From Hesseltinella vesiculosa (lineage: Eukaryota; Mucoromycota; Mucoromycetes; Mucorales; Cunninghamellaceae): a stretch of 64,000 nucleotides of DNA. The position numbers were made by a program, and so were the translations under genes. The notes beneath the pieces were generated by a model, which was not told the DNA's origin, did no database searches, and saw nothing but the letters and a program-made list of their open reading frames with translations. Shown piece after piece: positions 19,901-32,100 of this stretch. How positions within the stretch are numbered: position 1 is the stretch's first letter; each line of letters opens with the position of its first letter. Where the stretch lies: NCBI GenBank assembly GCA_002104935.1, contig MCGT01000029.1, positions 248,001 to 312,000 of the forward strand, in the 5' to 3' direction.

Positions 19901-22900
19901 TTAGTGATTGTCCAGATAGATATCAAGGCCACCAAAGACGGCATTCGGTCCGGGTCGAGTCTTTCGTCGAGTACGGTTTGGCTGAATGAGTTGAATGGTG
20001 GAAAAAGGGAGAGGGTTGTGACCAAGATCATGATCCTGGCTGTCTCGTTTTGGTGACTTTTTCTTTGTTGAGAGTGTTGGGGCATGCGCAGGCTGTTCGA
20101 CAAGTTCATCAGGGAGGTTGACGTCGATGACGCCTTGATCAGAGTCATGGGCCATGAACACTTGATTCACTTCGCTGCTGCTGAGGGGAGATGTGCGTTT
20201 GCTAGCTTTCGCTTTTTTGGTGGTGGACGAGGATCGTGGAGACCGGGTGGTTTTACTGGACGGCTTGACGCGTTCCTCGGTTTCTTTGCCGCCGTGAAAG
20301 TATGCCTTGACATGTTCCCGATAGTCTCTGTACATCTGAGCTTTCAAAAATGGCTCATCGGCAAGGTGAGAGCGCGGCTGGCCGCAGCCAAGTGATTGCA
20401 TCAGGCTTGTGACATCCATTGTTCGACCAGCGGTGGGTCGCTCCGGCCCGAGCAAGCAAACGTCATCTCGATCAAGTCGGGTGTCCTGCTCAAGCTGGGC
20501 GAGGGTGTCATCAATGGTACAGACCACACCTTGTTCAATCTGCTCTTCGTGTGAGGGTGTGCTGCAGGTCATGGTTGGCTCCTTGCGCAAGACGTGGTCA
20601 ATATCCACAGCGGAGAAAAACGCAACACTCTAAAAAAAAAATGAGGCGTCAGACTCCCTAATCTTTCCTCTTTCGATAAAACGGTTTTACCTGAGGCAGA
20701 TTAGGAATGCCAAGTTTGTAGCTGAAAAGAGCTCGTGTCCAGAGATTGGCAATTTGGAGGGCAAGGGAGGCGCGATGTTGATCCTTTTCCGAGGCAAGGT
20801 AGCGCACTTCGTCGTGGACAGACAGCATGAAGCGGGCGTCGATGTCGTACCTCTGGATCAAATGGTTCATTGACACAAGCAACAAGTGAAGGTAGTCGAC
20901 GCCTGAGCTTTGTACTACCCAGTTAATGCGAGAGGTTGTGAACTGATCCTTTGCGTATCTTGGCTTGAGGGCGTCGGTGATGGAGCAGCCTAAAACCGGC
21001 GTGCGAGGATCGTCGGACAGGGCAATGTCTTCCAGGGCATTGAACATGTAACTTTCCGAGCCTCCGTGCCAGAACAGACGCTTGAAAGGATTGTTTTTGC
21101 GGCGCTCCTTTTCGCCCTTGGTGTTGGCATACAGGTTGAGGGCACGTTCCTTGGCAGTGGCAGCATCCATGCCTTGGCTGTATTGGAGCAGGACACTCGT
21201 GGCGTAAGTCACGCCAGCGCCATAGATGCGCGCATAATTGAAGATTTTGGCCTTGTCACGACTAATGCCTAAGATGGCGGCTGTGCGAGAATGCAGATCA
21301 GTCCCTTCAGATTTGGTGCCTTGTAGAGTCATCCAGCCAAGAGCTGTTGCGCCATGGAAGCCAAATTGAGCGTCGCCAATCACGCTGCTGATCCACAGCT
21401 CTTCCGAGTCGACGTCGGCCCCAACAATCTTGTAGCCCTGCGGAGCTTGGACCATGGATTTCAGTTCAGACCCAATGCGGTTTTTCTTGGCATTGCTAGC
21501 CGTCAGCCATGTGCGTTCAACGGCGCGCCGGGTCACAGTGCCCATTGTCACCATCTGTGGCAGGATGATGCCGTATTTCTGGTCGTTGGCAAGTTTGAGA
21601 TCCACAGACGCATTGTCGTCCCATACAACAAACTGGCCCAAAATACGTTCTCGTGAACTGATCCAGTAAGCTGATGTTGCGTTCAGTTCTAGTGCCTATA
21701 TGTTCAAATGGGAGATAGTAATTAAAAAAAAAAAAAAAGTGGCATTGCTCACTTCTCCAATACATATTGTCTTTTCATGGTACCTACCTCTTTGGCAGCA
21801 GGGTATTCAGAAGTCAGCAACTGATCTTCAAAGGCACCAATGTAGTTTTTCGCCAGCGGATTGCCACAATTGGCCTTTTCACCATCCTTGTGTGGTACCT
21901 TGAAATAGGCAAAGTCGTCGTCCTGGGTCACTTGTTTGCCAACCAGCTTTTCAGGAATGGCATTGACCGGTACCTTGTAGCACCAGCCTTGGGCTGCAAC
22001 ATGGTGCAGTGGGTAATCTTGCCATTTCAGTCGTAAGAGCAAGGGTGCAATGCGCGAGCGGGTGGTGATCTTGAGCTTGGCAGCTTTGGTGTCGTACGCA
22101 TCCTTGTACCATTTGGGCGAACCCTTCAATTTGCGCTGCTTGGGGTTGACGAGCCAATCCAGCTGGGACAGCCAGGGATCAGCCTGCCACTGTTCTGGAT
22201 GATCAATCAGAGCATGGGCCTGCTCGGCTAATTGCTGAAGTTTGGAGTCAAGCATGTCGTCGAGTTCCTTGTGCTTGCCGGCAGATCGCTCCAGGTACTT
22301 GTCCCATTTTTCGGTGACGGTCAGGAAACTGTTACCCATCTCGACCACGCCAGCAAGAGAGACGGGGTGAGGGCAGTTGGTGCGAAATTTCGGAAAGACA
22401 GTTTGGTAGACTTTGTGGGTCATCCAGACATCATTGGCACAATAGGTCAGCAGCTCTTGCCAGTGTTGTTGAATGTCCTCTAGGTTACCCTGCTCAAAAG
22501 AAACGCGCTGTTGCTTGTCCATCTCCAGTCCACAGTGGAATTTGACGACGTCCTTGAGATTGTTGTGCGAGCTGACGTCAAAAAAGCTGGAGGCAGGGTT
22601 GAGCAGCTGAGGGCTGGCAATGGTGCCGGTCGAGGTGAGGTTGCTGTCATCGTGGAGAAGAGGGTCAGCGATGATTTGACGCTCCAGGCGTTTATTGAGG
22701 ATCTGGTTCCAGGCAGGCCGTTGTTGAGAGCAAAGGCCGGCAACAGCGATGTGTAAACTCATGGTATCTAAAAAGCGCAAGCCCGAGGGTTGTCGACAAT
22801 ATTCTTCAGCAATACGCGCACGGTCGTAGCCAACGTTGTGACCCACGATCAGTTTGTTATTGCCCATGGGGATGAGGGTTGGTTTGTCGGCGGGGTTGCC

Positions 22901-23573
22901 AGAGACGAGATAGGGTGAAAGCCAAGCATACCAGGCTTCCCCCGACGCAGCCACAGCCATGACGGGATAGTGGCCTTCGCAGACCAGCACTTCGACATCG
23001 AACACGAGCCTGTCTTCCAATGGAAAGTCGACGGGGGTGACAGCATCCGCGGCGTAGCGGGTCCAGCCACCCTGGAATCGCCAGGGTTCCGTTGGGCGTG
23101 GTGGCAAGTCGGCCAGCAAGCCTTCCGCCTTTTCCAACACCGGTGCAGCTTGTTCCATGCCAATGCGCATAAAGTGTTCTTCGATCGAGTTGCCAAGGAG
23201 GGTCGGAAGTTTCAAATGGAGAGGATCCACCGTGTCTGATTTCTTTCCCCAGATTTCCTGGATCTCCAGGTGTTCTCTTGACAGCGTTTCATGTCGATCA
23301 AGATGCGCAGACTGGTGGGGGGCGGTGGGTGGGAAGACTTGATCATGGAGCTGCGGGCATAACAATTGCACGTTGGCTGCGTTGGTTTTGATGGCTACAC
23401 CACAATGAAGACCAGAGAAGTTTGGTGTTAATTATTCATATTATGCCGCAAAGTCTTTTTTTTTTTTTACCATGGTCATGCAAGATGGCGCCGTGGGAAA
23501 AGCATCGACGTAATGATAATATACATAACAGAGAAGATCGTTTAAAACAAGGTGGGGATAAGAGTTTGGACAT
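19901..23573 (-). CDS. MIP1: Mitochondrial DNA polymerase gamma catalytic subunit
   Basis: Family A polymerase that replicates mitochondrial DNA. Exons: 23573-23471, 23394-21788, about 21700-20694, and about 20631-19901 (stop TAA). The first exon encodes a basic presequence (MSKLLSPPCFKRSSLLC, then LRRCFSHG). The 3'-5' exonuclease motifs are present: LVFDVEV (Exo I), VGHNVGYDRARI (Exo II) and YCANDVWMT (Exo III). Polymerase motifs are VGADVDSEELW (A), RDKAKIFNYARIYGAG (B) and SVHDEVRYL (C). After the conserved core (LGIPNLPQ) the last exon adds about 240 residues. These begin SVAFFSAVDIDHVLRKE and then become Ser/Lys-rich and disordered, ending FGGLDIYLDNH. A fungal-specific C-terminal extension is known in yeast Mip1; this one is of similar size. 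Confidence 0.95.
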
Positions 23574-23882
23574 GTCTATAGGACATTATTAAAAACAATA
23601 AAAAACGCACGTATTTCCAATAGTGGGAAAGAAAAAAAAATGTGTGGCGCCTTGCTCACCCTATTTTTGACTTTTTTCGTTTCCCGCTCGACAGAAAAAA
23701 AAAAAAACTCATTCATTTTCTTTTTGTCCTGGTTTTTATTAGTTTTTCTTTTCCATCCCCCTTTCCATTCCTTTTTATTACACACCTAGTCATTACTCAT
23801 CCCGGTCCTTATTCTCCTGAATTCGTCTAACTGCATCACCTCTCCATTCCCTCTTCTTTAGGATAGCAAAGCTCTCAGTGCC
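23574..23882. promoter_or_regulatory. Divergent promoter region of MIP1 and the DUF1647-like gene
   Basis: A 309-base interval between two outward-facing ATGs (23573 on minus, 23883 on plus). It is rich in A- and T-runs. Both genes must draw their core promoters from it or from overlapping leaders. No specific regulatory motif is claimed. Confidence 0.5.
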
Positions 23883-25122
23883 ATGAAACATCTGCTGAAG
23901 ATGCCCATTCTTTTACCCCTGGTGGGTGTCCTCCTTTGCATATCCTACTTGGCTTTTACTTTTCAACCAAATCTACCCGACCCTACAGCCTCACATTCAT
24001 TGGAAGAGCCTCCTGTCCCCATTGGTAAGAGAAGATTAAAAAAAGAAAACTTAAAAAAGCCACATCTACGTTTTTATGAGACTTACTCGCTTTACTTGAT
24101 TTTGTATCTTAGATGATATCTGTTCTATCAGCGATGACTTGGCGCAAGAATGCATTCATATTGACACGACGAACGACACCGCTGCCCTGACCGTTGAGGT
24201 ACCTGAAGTGCCAGCCCAACCCTATACGTTCATTACCGCAGCCAGCTCCAATCATTTTTGTGCCCTGGAAGCGATGTTATATATTCTGCGAGACCTCAAG
24301 ACCCAAGTGGCGTTCTTCCCTCGACTGGTCGTGTACAACCTCGGGCTGACGGTGCACCAACAGCGAGTACTGACCAACCTGCATGACCACGGCTTCTTTG
24401 ATGACCTTGTCGAATTTGACTACGATCGGTACCCCGACTTCTGGGACGTGCGAAAGAACCGTGGCGAATATGCTTGGAAGCCTGGTGCAATCAAGGAAGT
24501 GCAAGAAAAGTATGGTGGTATCATTGTGTGGCTGGACACTGGCGATGTGCCGAACCGCTACTTTATCGAAAACATACCCACATACATCCACAACCACGGC
24601 TTTTGGTCACCCCGCAGCACAGGCTTCATGGGCGCCAAGTTCAACCACATCGGCCTCTTCCGCTACTTCCATGCCAGCCGCAAGGACTATGCCACACTCG
24701 AGAATTGTAACGGTGCAGCCATTGGCTTTGATGCGGACAACCGTGAGATCGTTGAGACCCTGATTGACCCCTGGCATCAATGTGCGTTGGACAAGGACTG
24801 CATCGCCCCCAAAGGTTCCTCACGCAAAAACCATCGCCAGGACCAGACCGCCATCTCATTCCTAGCTCTCCGTGCTGGCTACCGTTGCTTCGAATACCCG
24901 GAATTCCATGGCCTCACCATTCATCAAGATGAATTCTGCGACCAACGACTCTCTCTGTTGCATCAAGCTGGAAAATTGATCACTCCGACCTCCTTTGTCC
25001 CCAGTGAGTGACCACCTGCATTTGTGTGCTCTGCCCAAACTAACAGAGAAAGCGCTTTTTTTTTTCTAGTCACACCTCTAGGCGAGCCAGCCATTGACCT
25101 GTCTACGTCTGCCTTGATATGA
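23883..25122 (+). CDS. Type II membrane glycosyltransferase candidate (DUF1647-like)
   Basis: Three exons (23883-24024, 24113-25003, 25070-25122) encode 361 residues. One transmembrane segment near the N-terminus (MPILLPLVGVLLCISYLAF, about residues 7-25) follows a short cytoplasmic start, giving a type II Golgi-like topology. The lumenal part shows FITAASSNHFCALEAMLY, LVVYNLGLT, YAWKPGAIKEVQEKYGGIIV, WLDTGDVPNR, TGFMGAKFNH and HRQDQTAISFLALRAGY. The sequence around WKP...WLD resembles DUF1647 and related nucleotide-diphospho-sugar transferase folds, where a D-x-(D/S/G) element binds the donor sugar. Donor and acceptor are unknown. Five cysteines in the lumenal half could form disulfides. The family call rests on remembered motifs, not a search. 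Confidence 0.65.
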
Positions 25123-26951
25123 TACCTTTTTTTTTTTTTTTTTAATTCTGCCCATGCGCATCTTTTTGTTTTATGCTTCCTCTCCACATCTCATAAAAAA
25201 CAAAACACCGAAAAAAAATAAAAAGGCATTCTCCCATTTCTCATTTCACAAACTCGCTATCTTTTCGCCCGGCGATCTTGTCACCCTGGATGATCCTTTT
25301 CGATCGTCAAAAATGTGCTTCAGTTGGCATCTCGTGTCAAATGGATCGACAAAACGTTTCCCTGGGAAGGTGGCTCCATCCGAAAATGATCAGGACTGAT
25401 TTGGAAAGAAGATCTAGGAGGTTGCGATGAAAAAAAAAAAAATGCTGCCTGTCAGTTGATGCCTTTTTTTTTTTTCCAGTGTGCAGAGAGAGCGATTACT
25501 TGCATTTTTTTTTTCTTCTAACGAAAAAAAAAAAAAAGAGAGAGAATCAGAGTCAATCTGATATGAAAAAGTGTCAAGGGCACGAGATCCAAGCATGGTT
25601 GCCGTGGCAACGCCGAGGTCGATGGCATCAAAAAGAGATAGTGTCGGATCAGGCTCCGGCCCCATGACAACCAAGGATAACGATCAAAACAAACTTCTTG
25701 TTTTGTACATTGTCGTCAGTGCTTAAAAAAGCGACCCAATTTTCATACAGGTCGTACAATTGAAAAATGGTCTTTGACTCCTTGCCACTGTATGCTCCCA
25801 CCCATGCCTAACCTGTTTTTCATTCACTAAAAAAATAAGAAATGAACTGCAAACTTGGGAGATTTCGTAATGATGTGCATTGTCCAAGCCTTGAAAGTAG
25901 GGCGAAAGGAGTCATGCATCGACTGCAGGGGGGTCCAACTAAGACTCATCAATATTTCTCATTGAATCATTGGCATCTCGTCAAAAGTTGGACAAAAAAA
26001 AATATCGTTGTGAGGGTTGGTTTTGTAGTCACATTAATATCGAGCGCGCGAAATGAATGCTCGCGCGATTTTATTGGCATGGCCCTGGACCAAGTGTGGC
26101 CCGGTGTTCATTATAACGAAGAAAGTGCCAATGTGAGAACGAAAAGTCACCCCATAGGAAGAAATTTAAAGTTGTTATGCAGATTAGAGGCCATGACAAA
26201 AGATGAGGAGGTCACCGAGATAATTTTGATCTCCACCCATAAAAAAAAAAAAAGGACGGATGTGCTGCACTTCATAAACCTGAAGGGCAAGAAGATGAAA
26301 AGAAAGAAGAAAAAAAAAACGGAGATCACTTCTGACAATGGCAAAATGTTTTTTTAGTTTACCTTTCTCAATCACATTGTTCACTCAGAGGTTGTCAAAA
26401 GGACTTCAAAAAACAAGCAAGAAATCCGAGATCCTCTGATTGTTTCCAAAAAAAAAAGGTTAAACTTCATGACCCAATGCTTTTTGACCAAATCTATGAA
26501 ACGCCTCCTTTTACTCACCACCCCTTTTTTTATCCATGTCAAGAGATTGCTTCTTTTGGTCATAAACAGGGCAAAAGCATGGGTGACACGAAAAAATTGG
26601 TGCTTCTGTCGGCCTGGAAAAGGAAGGTGCATTGGTCTTTGTTTGCATGGTCACTGTGTGTTTTGAAGTCAAATAGTATCACCACTCGACATCGCTCTAC
26701 CATAAAAAAAAATGCAATTTTTTCTCTTTGTCTCCTCCATCCACTTTTAGGCGTGGTCGCGGAGACCACTTCCCCCCCCTCTCTCTCCCTCGATGCCAAA
26801 AAAGGAATTAAAATAAAATCCTCGTTTTTTTTAATTTTCTTTCTTTCATTTCCTTTTTTTTTTCTTTCCTTCTTCCATCTTGTTCCTCATTCATTCTCTT
26901 GATTCTCTACTCTTTTTTTTTTTTTTCACTATCTGAAAAAAAAAGCGAAGC
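25123..26951. other. Intergenic, no gene recognised
   Basis: About 1.8 kb, rich in A- and T-runs. The longest open frame (25842-26357,+) is Lys-rich because it reads through poly-A, and has no family signature. The last 200 bases before 26952 are C/T-rich, typical of a fungal leader. Confidence 0.5.
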
Positions 26952-28744
26952 ATGCCGTTTGTTAATATGATTCAAGGACTGCGAGACATGTCGTTTTGGA
27001 AGCCAAACATGGGCACGGACATGTTAGCGGCCAGTTTGGCCATCAGCCCCTCCGCAAAGGACCAAGCATGGCAATCATCTCCCAAGATCCAGCGCCGCAT
27101 CAGCACTGAGAGCCGACATCAGCGGATCCAACATGCCCGTGAACGGTTTCACCATTCCGAGATCGCACAATGCACCGTGCCTGGATTGTCCCAAGCCTCC
27201 ACCCCAACCGAAACGTCCAGCGCTTCCCCCACCTCCTCGATCATGACCAACAACACCTTGACCACTCAGCCTTCTCGTCTTCAGCCACCAGCTCAGGCAC
27301 CGGTTCAGGTACAGGTACAGGTTCAGGCACAGACTCAGACGCAGACGCAGACTCAGACTCAGACTCAGACGCAGACTCAGGCAAAGCAGACCTCGTCCAC
27401 GGCTACCTTGAGGCATCGTCAGTTGCTTGGTTTCATCGATCAACAGCTCCTGCCGATCTCTACCGCCCGACCTCCGACTACCGACTCTATGCCCCCCACA
27501 CACAATAAGATCCACAAGGCCAGCAGCATGAGCCAAGTGCTGCCGGCGAGAAAAAAATCGGTCCACCTGGTGTCCTCGGAGCATCAACTCGGCAGCTGCA
27601 TGCGAGCATCACCACCACCGTCACCTGGCGCCATCGCTCCAGCCATGCCTCTCTCCTTCAAGATGACCACCCACCTCAAAGGCAATCAGCAATTGCGTTG
27701 GCGTGTCAAGCATATGTACAATGCCAAGCAGTGGCCCTGTGTGCTCGTGCAAGATCCCATCGAGCAAGACCGTCTGGTGTCTCAGCATTATTTATTACGC
27801 ACAGCGTTCCAAGGTGATTTCCATGCACCAGTGCATGCAGGCCTCAAGGCCAAAGAGGGAGGCGACGGTTTTGTGGCACTGGACATTGGCTGTGGCCGAG
27901 GCCACTGGACCATGGAAATGGCTACCACCTACCCCCAGTCAACGTTTATCGGCCTTGATCATCAATCCACCTTCCCCAAAGACATCAAGCCCCGCAATTG
28001 CCACTTCTTTCAAGTCGATGTCCGCCTTGGTCCGCTACCTTTCCCAGATGAAAGTGTCGATTTTATTTATCAACGAGACATGACGCTCAGTCTGCATCAA
28101 GATGACTGGATTCCCTTGATTCTCGAGTATCAACGCATCCTGAAACCTGGCGGTTGGATTGAATTGGTCGAACCGGTAAATATTCTAGAATGGCCCTGCA
28201 CGATCTTTTTTTTTTTTTTCCATGCATCTCACGATCTTTATTTTTCAGGATGTTGAAACGAAAAGTAGCATGGAAAAGGAATATTTATTGAATGACCACC
28301 GTAAGACCATTGAGAAAGAATTGCGGATGTGCAGTAGGTTTATTCTCAACTTGAAGCTTACATTTTTTTTTTTCCCTAGTGATCCGAGCGCTGACTGCAC
28401 GAGGGCAAGATCCTTATGTTGCTCGTCGTTTGCCAATCCTACTTGCTAACCATGGTTACCGTCGAGTGGAGAGCCATTTCCAATCTTTACTATTGGGCTG
28501 GGGCCAAGAGGACAACAAGCGAGATCGTCATGCCCGTCGGGGCCAAGCCATGGCCAGCCAATATATGTTTTATTTACGCTCATTAGGGCCATGGTTACGA
28601 TTGGTGATGGGGATGTCGCTTGCCAAATACGTCGAATACGTCAATCAATTACCAGACGAATGGCATCAAGCACAAACCTACATAAATTGGCATTGTGCAA
28701 CCGCTCAAAAGCCATTGCACCCTCCTACCCACCATGTACATTGA
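26952..28744 (+). CDS. SAM-dependent methyltransferase with Gln-Thr repeat
   Basis: Class I methyltransferase in three exons: from 26952, a short exon from about 28250, and from about 28380 to TGA 28742-28744. The first ~230 residues are low-complexity (Ser/Thr/Pro/Gln). They include a run of QVQVQVQA and then (QT)n encoded at about 27300-27385. The catalytic domain starts near YNAKQWPC. It has motif I LDIGCGRGHWTMEMA, motif II FIGLDHQSTFP, motif III LPFPDESVDFIYQRD and motif IV ILKPGGWIELVEP. Exons 2 and 3 complete a helical C-terminal part (ALTARGQDPYVARRLP, MGMSLAKYVEYVNQLPDEW). The arrangement resembles fungal LaeA/UMTA-type methyltransferases. The substrate is unknown, and the disordered N-terminus suggests a regulatory role. 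Confidence 0.85.
27300..27385 (+). repeat. In-frame CAGACT/CAGGTA hexanucleotide repeat
   Basis: Tandem CAG-G/A-C/T-A/G-type units encode alternating Gln-Val and then Gln-Thr dipeptides in the methyltransferase N-terminus. Because the unit is six bases, expansion or contraction would change protein length without breaking the frame. Confidence 0.9.
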
Positions 28745-29189
28745 TTTTTTTTTTTACACCCCCACCCTTATGCTTTGTATTTTATTCCCTCTCTCTCTCT
28801 CTCTCTTTTTTTTTTTTTTTTTTAGTTATTTACTCTTGTACCATATGTTTCTTTGTTGTTCTTGTTTTTGTTTTTATTGTTTGCCATAAATCGATCGAAA
28901 TCGTACATTTTAGCAAGTTTGATCGACCATCGCCAACATCGACATGGCCGTCAAAACCTTATCACCTTTCAAAAAGTGTTTCATATGTTACTTGGCTTTT
29001 CATTGTACCTTTATTTGTGTTTGCGCGCACTCTGATGATCGTTTTCTCCGAGGACAATGTCATTTTATTTTTTTATTTGTCACATCTTCGCAGCAAAAAA
29101 CAACATTAGAAAACAACAAATGATACAAACAAAAGCATAAAAAAAAAAAGGCGGACGGTGAAAAGAAAAACTTGCGCACGGCTGGGGTT
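28745..29189. other. Spacer between convergent genes
   Basis: About 445 bases, strongly T-rich on the plus strand, with a short CT run near 28790. It holds the two 3' untranslated regions. No gene is seen. Confidence 0.5.
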
Positions 29190-32100
29190 TTAGGGCTGAA
29201 TGAGCTCGTCCAGAAGGTCCAATAGAGTGGAGGATGACCAGGCCTGAGTGGGGCAAGAGTCATGGCAAACAGCACCATCCTTGTTGGTGAGTTCAGGCAG
29301 GCCACGCCAGGGTGAGGTTTCGATTTCACGACGATGTGCACGGAGGATGCGGGCAATGGCGGCGAGATCCAGGACACCAAAGGCATGGGCCGCCCGCAAA
29401 AAGTGGCCGGTGGGCCAGAGCCATTCAGGGCCCTGGTGATAGTTTCTTCCTTTGGCTACCAAGATGTCGTCCGAGTCGTCGCCATTGTTGTAGTAAGGAT
29501 GGTATTCCCTGTCGTCTGGGTCCAAGGTACGCATGCCCAATGGTCCCAAAAGGACCTCGTTAGCCAAGGTCAGAGCTGCTTGTGCATGCTGACGATCAAA
29601 AAGCTCAGGGGCAACCACCATTGCACATGCAAAGTTTGGCCGGAATTGGTATTCCGTGTATGGGTTTGTGGCCCCGTACACATCCTTGTACATCCCACGT
29701 CGATGGACAATCGTTGAATCCAAGTCGTATTGATCATCCTCGGCAGGATCTGCGTTTCAAAAAAAAGAAAGAAAAATTTTGTGAGAAAAATACACCCCTT
29801 CCAATTTTTTTTTTTTTTTCATAGTCATGCCACCTACCCAAAGGGATATAGAACTTGGGTTCAAATTGGTCTTGGATCAACTGATTCCACTGTTCAAAGG
29901 AGACTTGCTTGCCTTCTTGATCTACACAAAAGACAGGTCAGATTGAAAGGTCCCTGACACTTCAACTCTTATTTTATGCAAATCCATCACCCCACTCTTT
30001 TTTTTTTTTTTTTCCTTTTCTTTTTGCTCTGGACAATCAATGCATAAAAGTGTATCTCTTGCAGCTGTTGTTCTCTCCTCCCCCCAAAAAAAAATCCATG
30101 CAATTTTTTAAACCTTCCCAACGTTCTATTATTCCTGTTCCTTCCGACTTACTGGTGACGTGTGTCCAGGGATAGTGGCCATCGTTGTGCAATTGGATGA
30201 TCCAGCGAAGAGCACTTTTGAGCAAGCCAACAATCTCAATGGGCGCTCCGTCGCGCGAAGTCCCAGGCAAGCCTTTGTTGTGCGCTTTTTCGCTTTCGCC
30301 CATCTTGTCCATCCAGGTGCCACAGTTGAATGCGTTGCCGCCAAGAGGAAAGCCGGAGGTCCAGTCGACGTGGATGTCAATGTTGAAGCCTTGGTCTGAC
30401 ATCTGGCGGTCAATGGCAGGTCCGGCATTGTATTCCCGGAAATGGATGCCAGCGGCATGACGTTGGAGGATTTCCTGCATGATTTCGGCCAGGGTGGATT
30501 CGTCTTGATAACCTTGATCGACAGGCACAAAGGGGTCATTGGGATCCATGGGAAACCGGCGAGGGACAGGGCTGGTCAGAATGGCAATGCCCTCGGGAGT
30601 CATGTGGCAGTAATCTTGGATGGCTTGCATGAAGAACCAAGCAGCGTCACGTGCATTGAACCGAGGCTGATTGCCACCGTCCAAGAGATTGGGGATCAGG
30701 CCATGTTTGAGGGTGGAAGCAAAGCCAAGGATGTGTTGGCGCGCTTCGTCGTAACGGCCAGTCACCAATAGCAGTCCTCGAAGCGAGATAAAAACATCAC
30801 GACCCCACGTGCGGAATGGCCCGTCGGTGAAGTGAGGCAGGCCAGCGGCCAAGGAGGGGGTTGGGTCGCGAGGATCCAGGCCGGCGTTGGGCACCTTGCC
30901 GAGCATTTGCACGCTGGTCATGGCGAGTCGTTCCAGGAAGGGTTCGTGGCGGGTGACGGGTGTCATGAGCGAAAGCGCATGGCAGTACACGTGGTGGTGA
31001 GCGGTCTGGATGACCATGGCAAAGTACTTTGGCACCAAGAAATCTGGCAGTTGCTTGACCCGGTCCATGCGTGAGCGCAGCCAGTCACGCAGTGGCTTGA
31101 GTTCCGGGTAAGTGGGCAAGTGCTTGTCGAGGCGGTGAACGACATAGTCGAGGGCCCAAGGACCTTGACGTAGGTTGTCGCACACAGGATGGCCCAGATC
31201 GTTGCTGCGGATGATTGGGTCCAGCACGGTCAGCCAGCCTTGCAGCCCTGCATACACCAGCGGTCCAAATCCAGGAATGTTGTACACACCATCGCCGACG
31301 GTGGTGGTTTCCTCGGACTGGCATCGATACAGCACCACGTTGCAGTCGACCAAGGACAGCGACTGCACGACTTCGGAGGCCATGTCGTTGACAAAGGCTT
31401 TGATCGTGTCTGTGTTGGTTTCAGGCAAGAGGGAAGTTTTGAACACCATGATGGAGCCGGGTGGGAAGTTGGCGGGATTGAGATCGATACGAACGTGGTT
31501 GTTGTCTGGTACCAAAGGAGGGGCGTCGAGCCAGGTCAGTTGGCTGGGCAAGCCGTGCAGGACTTGTTTGTCGCTAGTGCTGTTGGAGGGAGCTGAGACG
31601 GAAAGGGAGGCACCGAAAACAAAGTCGGCCTTGGTGCGAGCAAGCCGGATAGGCGAGTGGCCGGTGGGGGCGTTGTTGGCAAAGGCGGTGCGGGCGATCA
31701 ACAAGTAGCCGTCCTGAAGACCGGCACGCTGACGGTGGACGAGCAGGTAGTCGTTTTCTTGGTGGACATGGACTTCGTGGTAACGTTCCAGAGCCATTTC
31801 AAGATGCAGTTGCTGTAAACGTTTCTTGACTGGCACAATCCCGGCCGTTGGGTCGGGTGTAGCATAAGGGCGAGTTTCGGTGACGATATCCAGCAATTTG
31901 GGAAACAGTTCGTCATAGCCTTTGACACTTCCTGTAGCACAATCCGAAAAGGAAACCACACCAGCATTCGGAAGTGCGTCCTAAAAAAGAAAGAAGCAAC
32001 GAGGGAAGAAAGAAGAAAAAAAAAAAAAAAAAAAAAAGGTGAGCATTCCATTTTCATCACCGACGCCGATTTTTTTTTTTTTTTTTTTTACTTGAGGCAG

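Noticed and set aside
25842..26357. 171-codon plus-strand ORF
   Set aside because: Lys-rich tail comes from poly-A runs; no motif, no splice context, no start context.
23883..28744. Biosynthetic gene cluster (glycosyltransferase candidate plus methyltransferase)
   Set aside because: The two genes are 1.8 kb apart, with no core synthase or other tailoring enzyme nearby; flanking genes are housekeeping.
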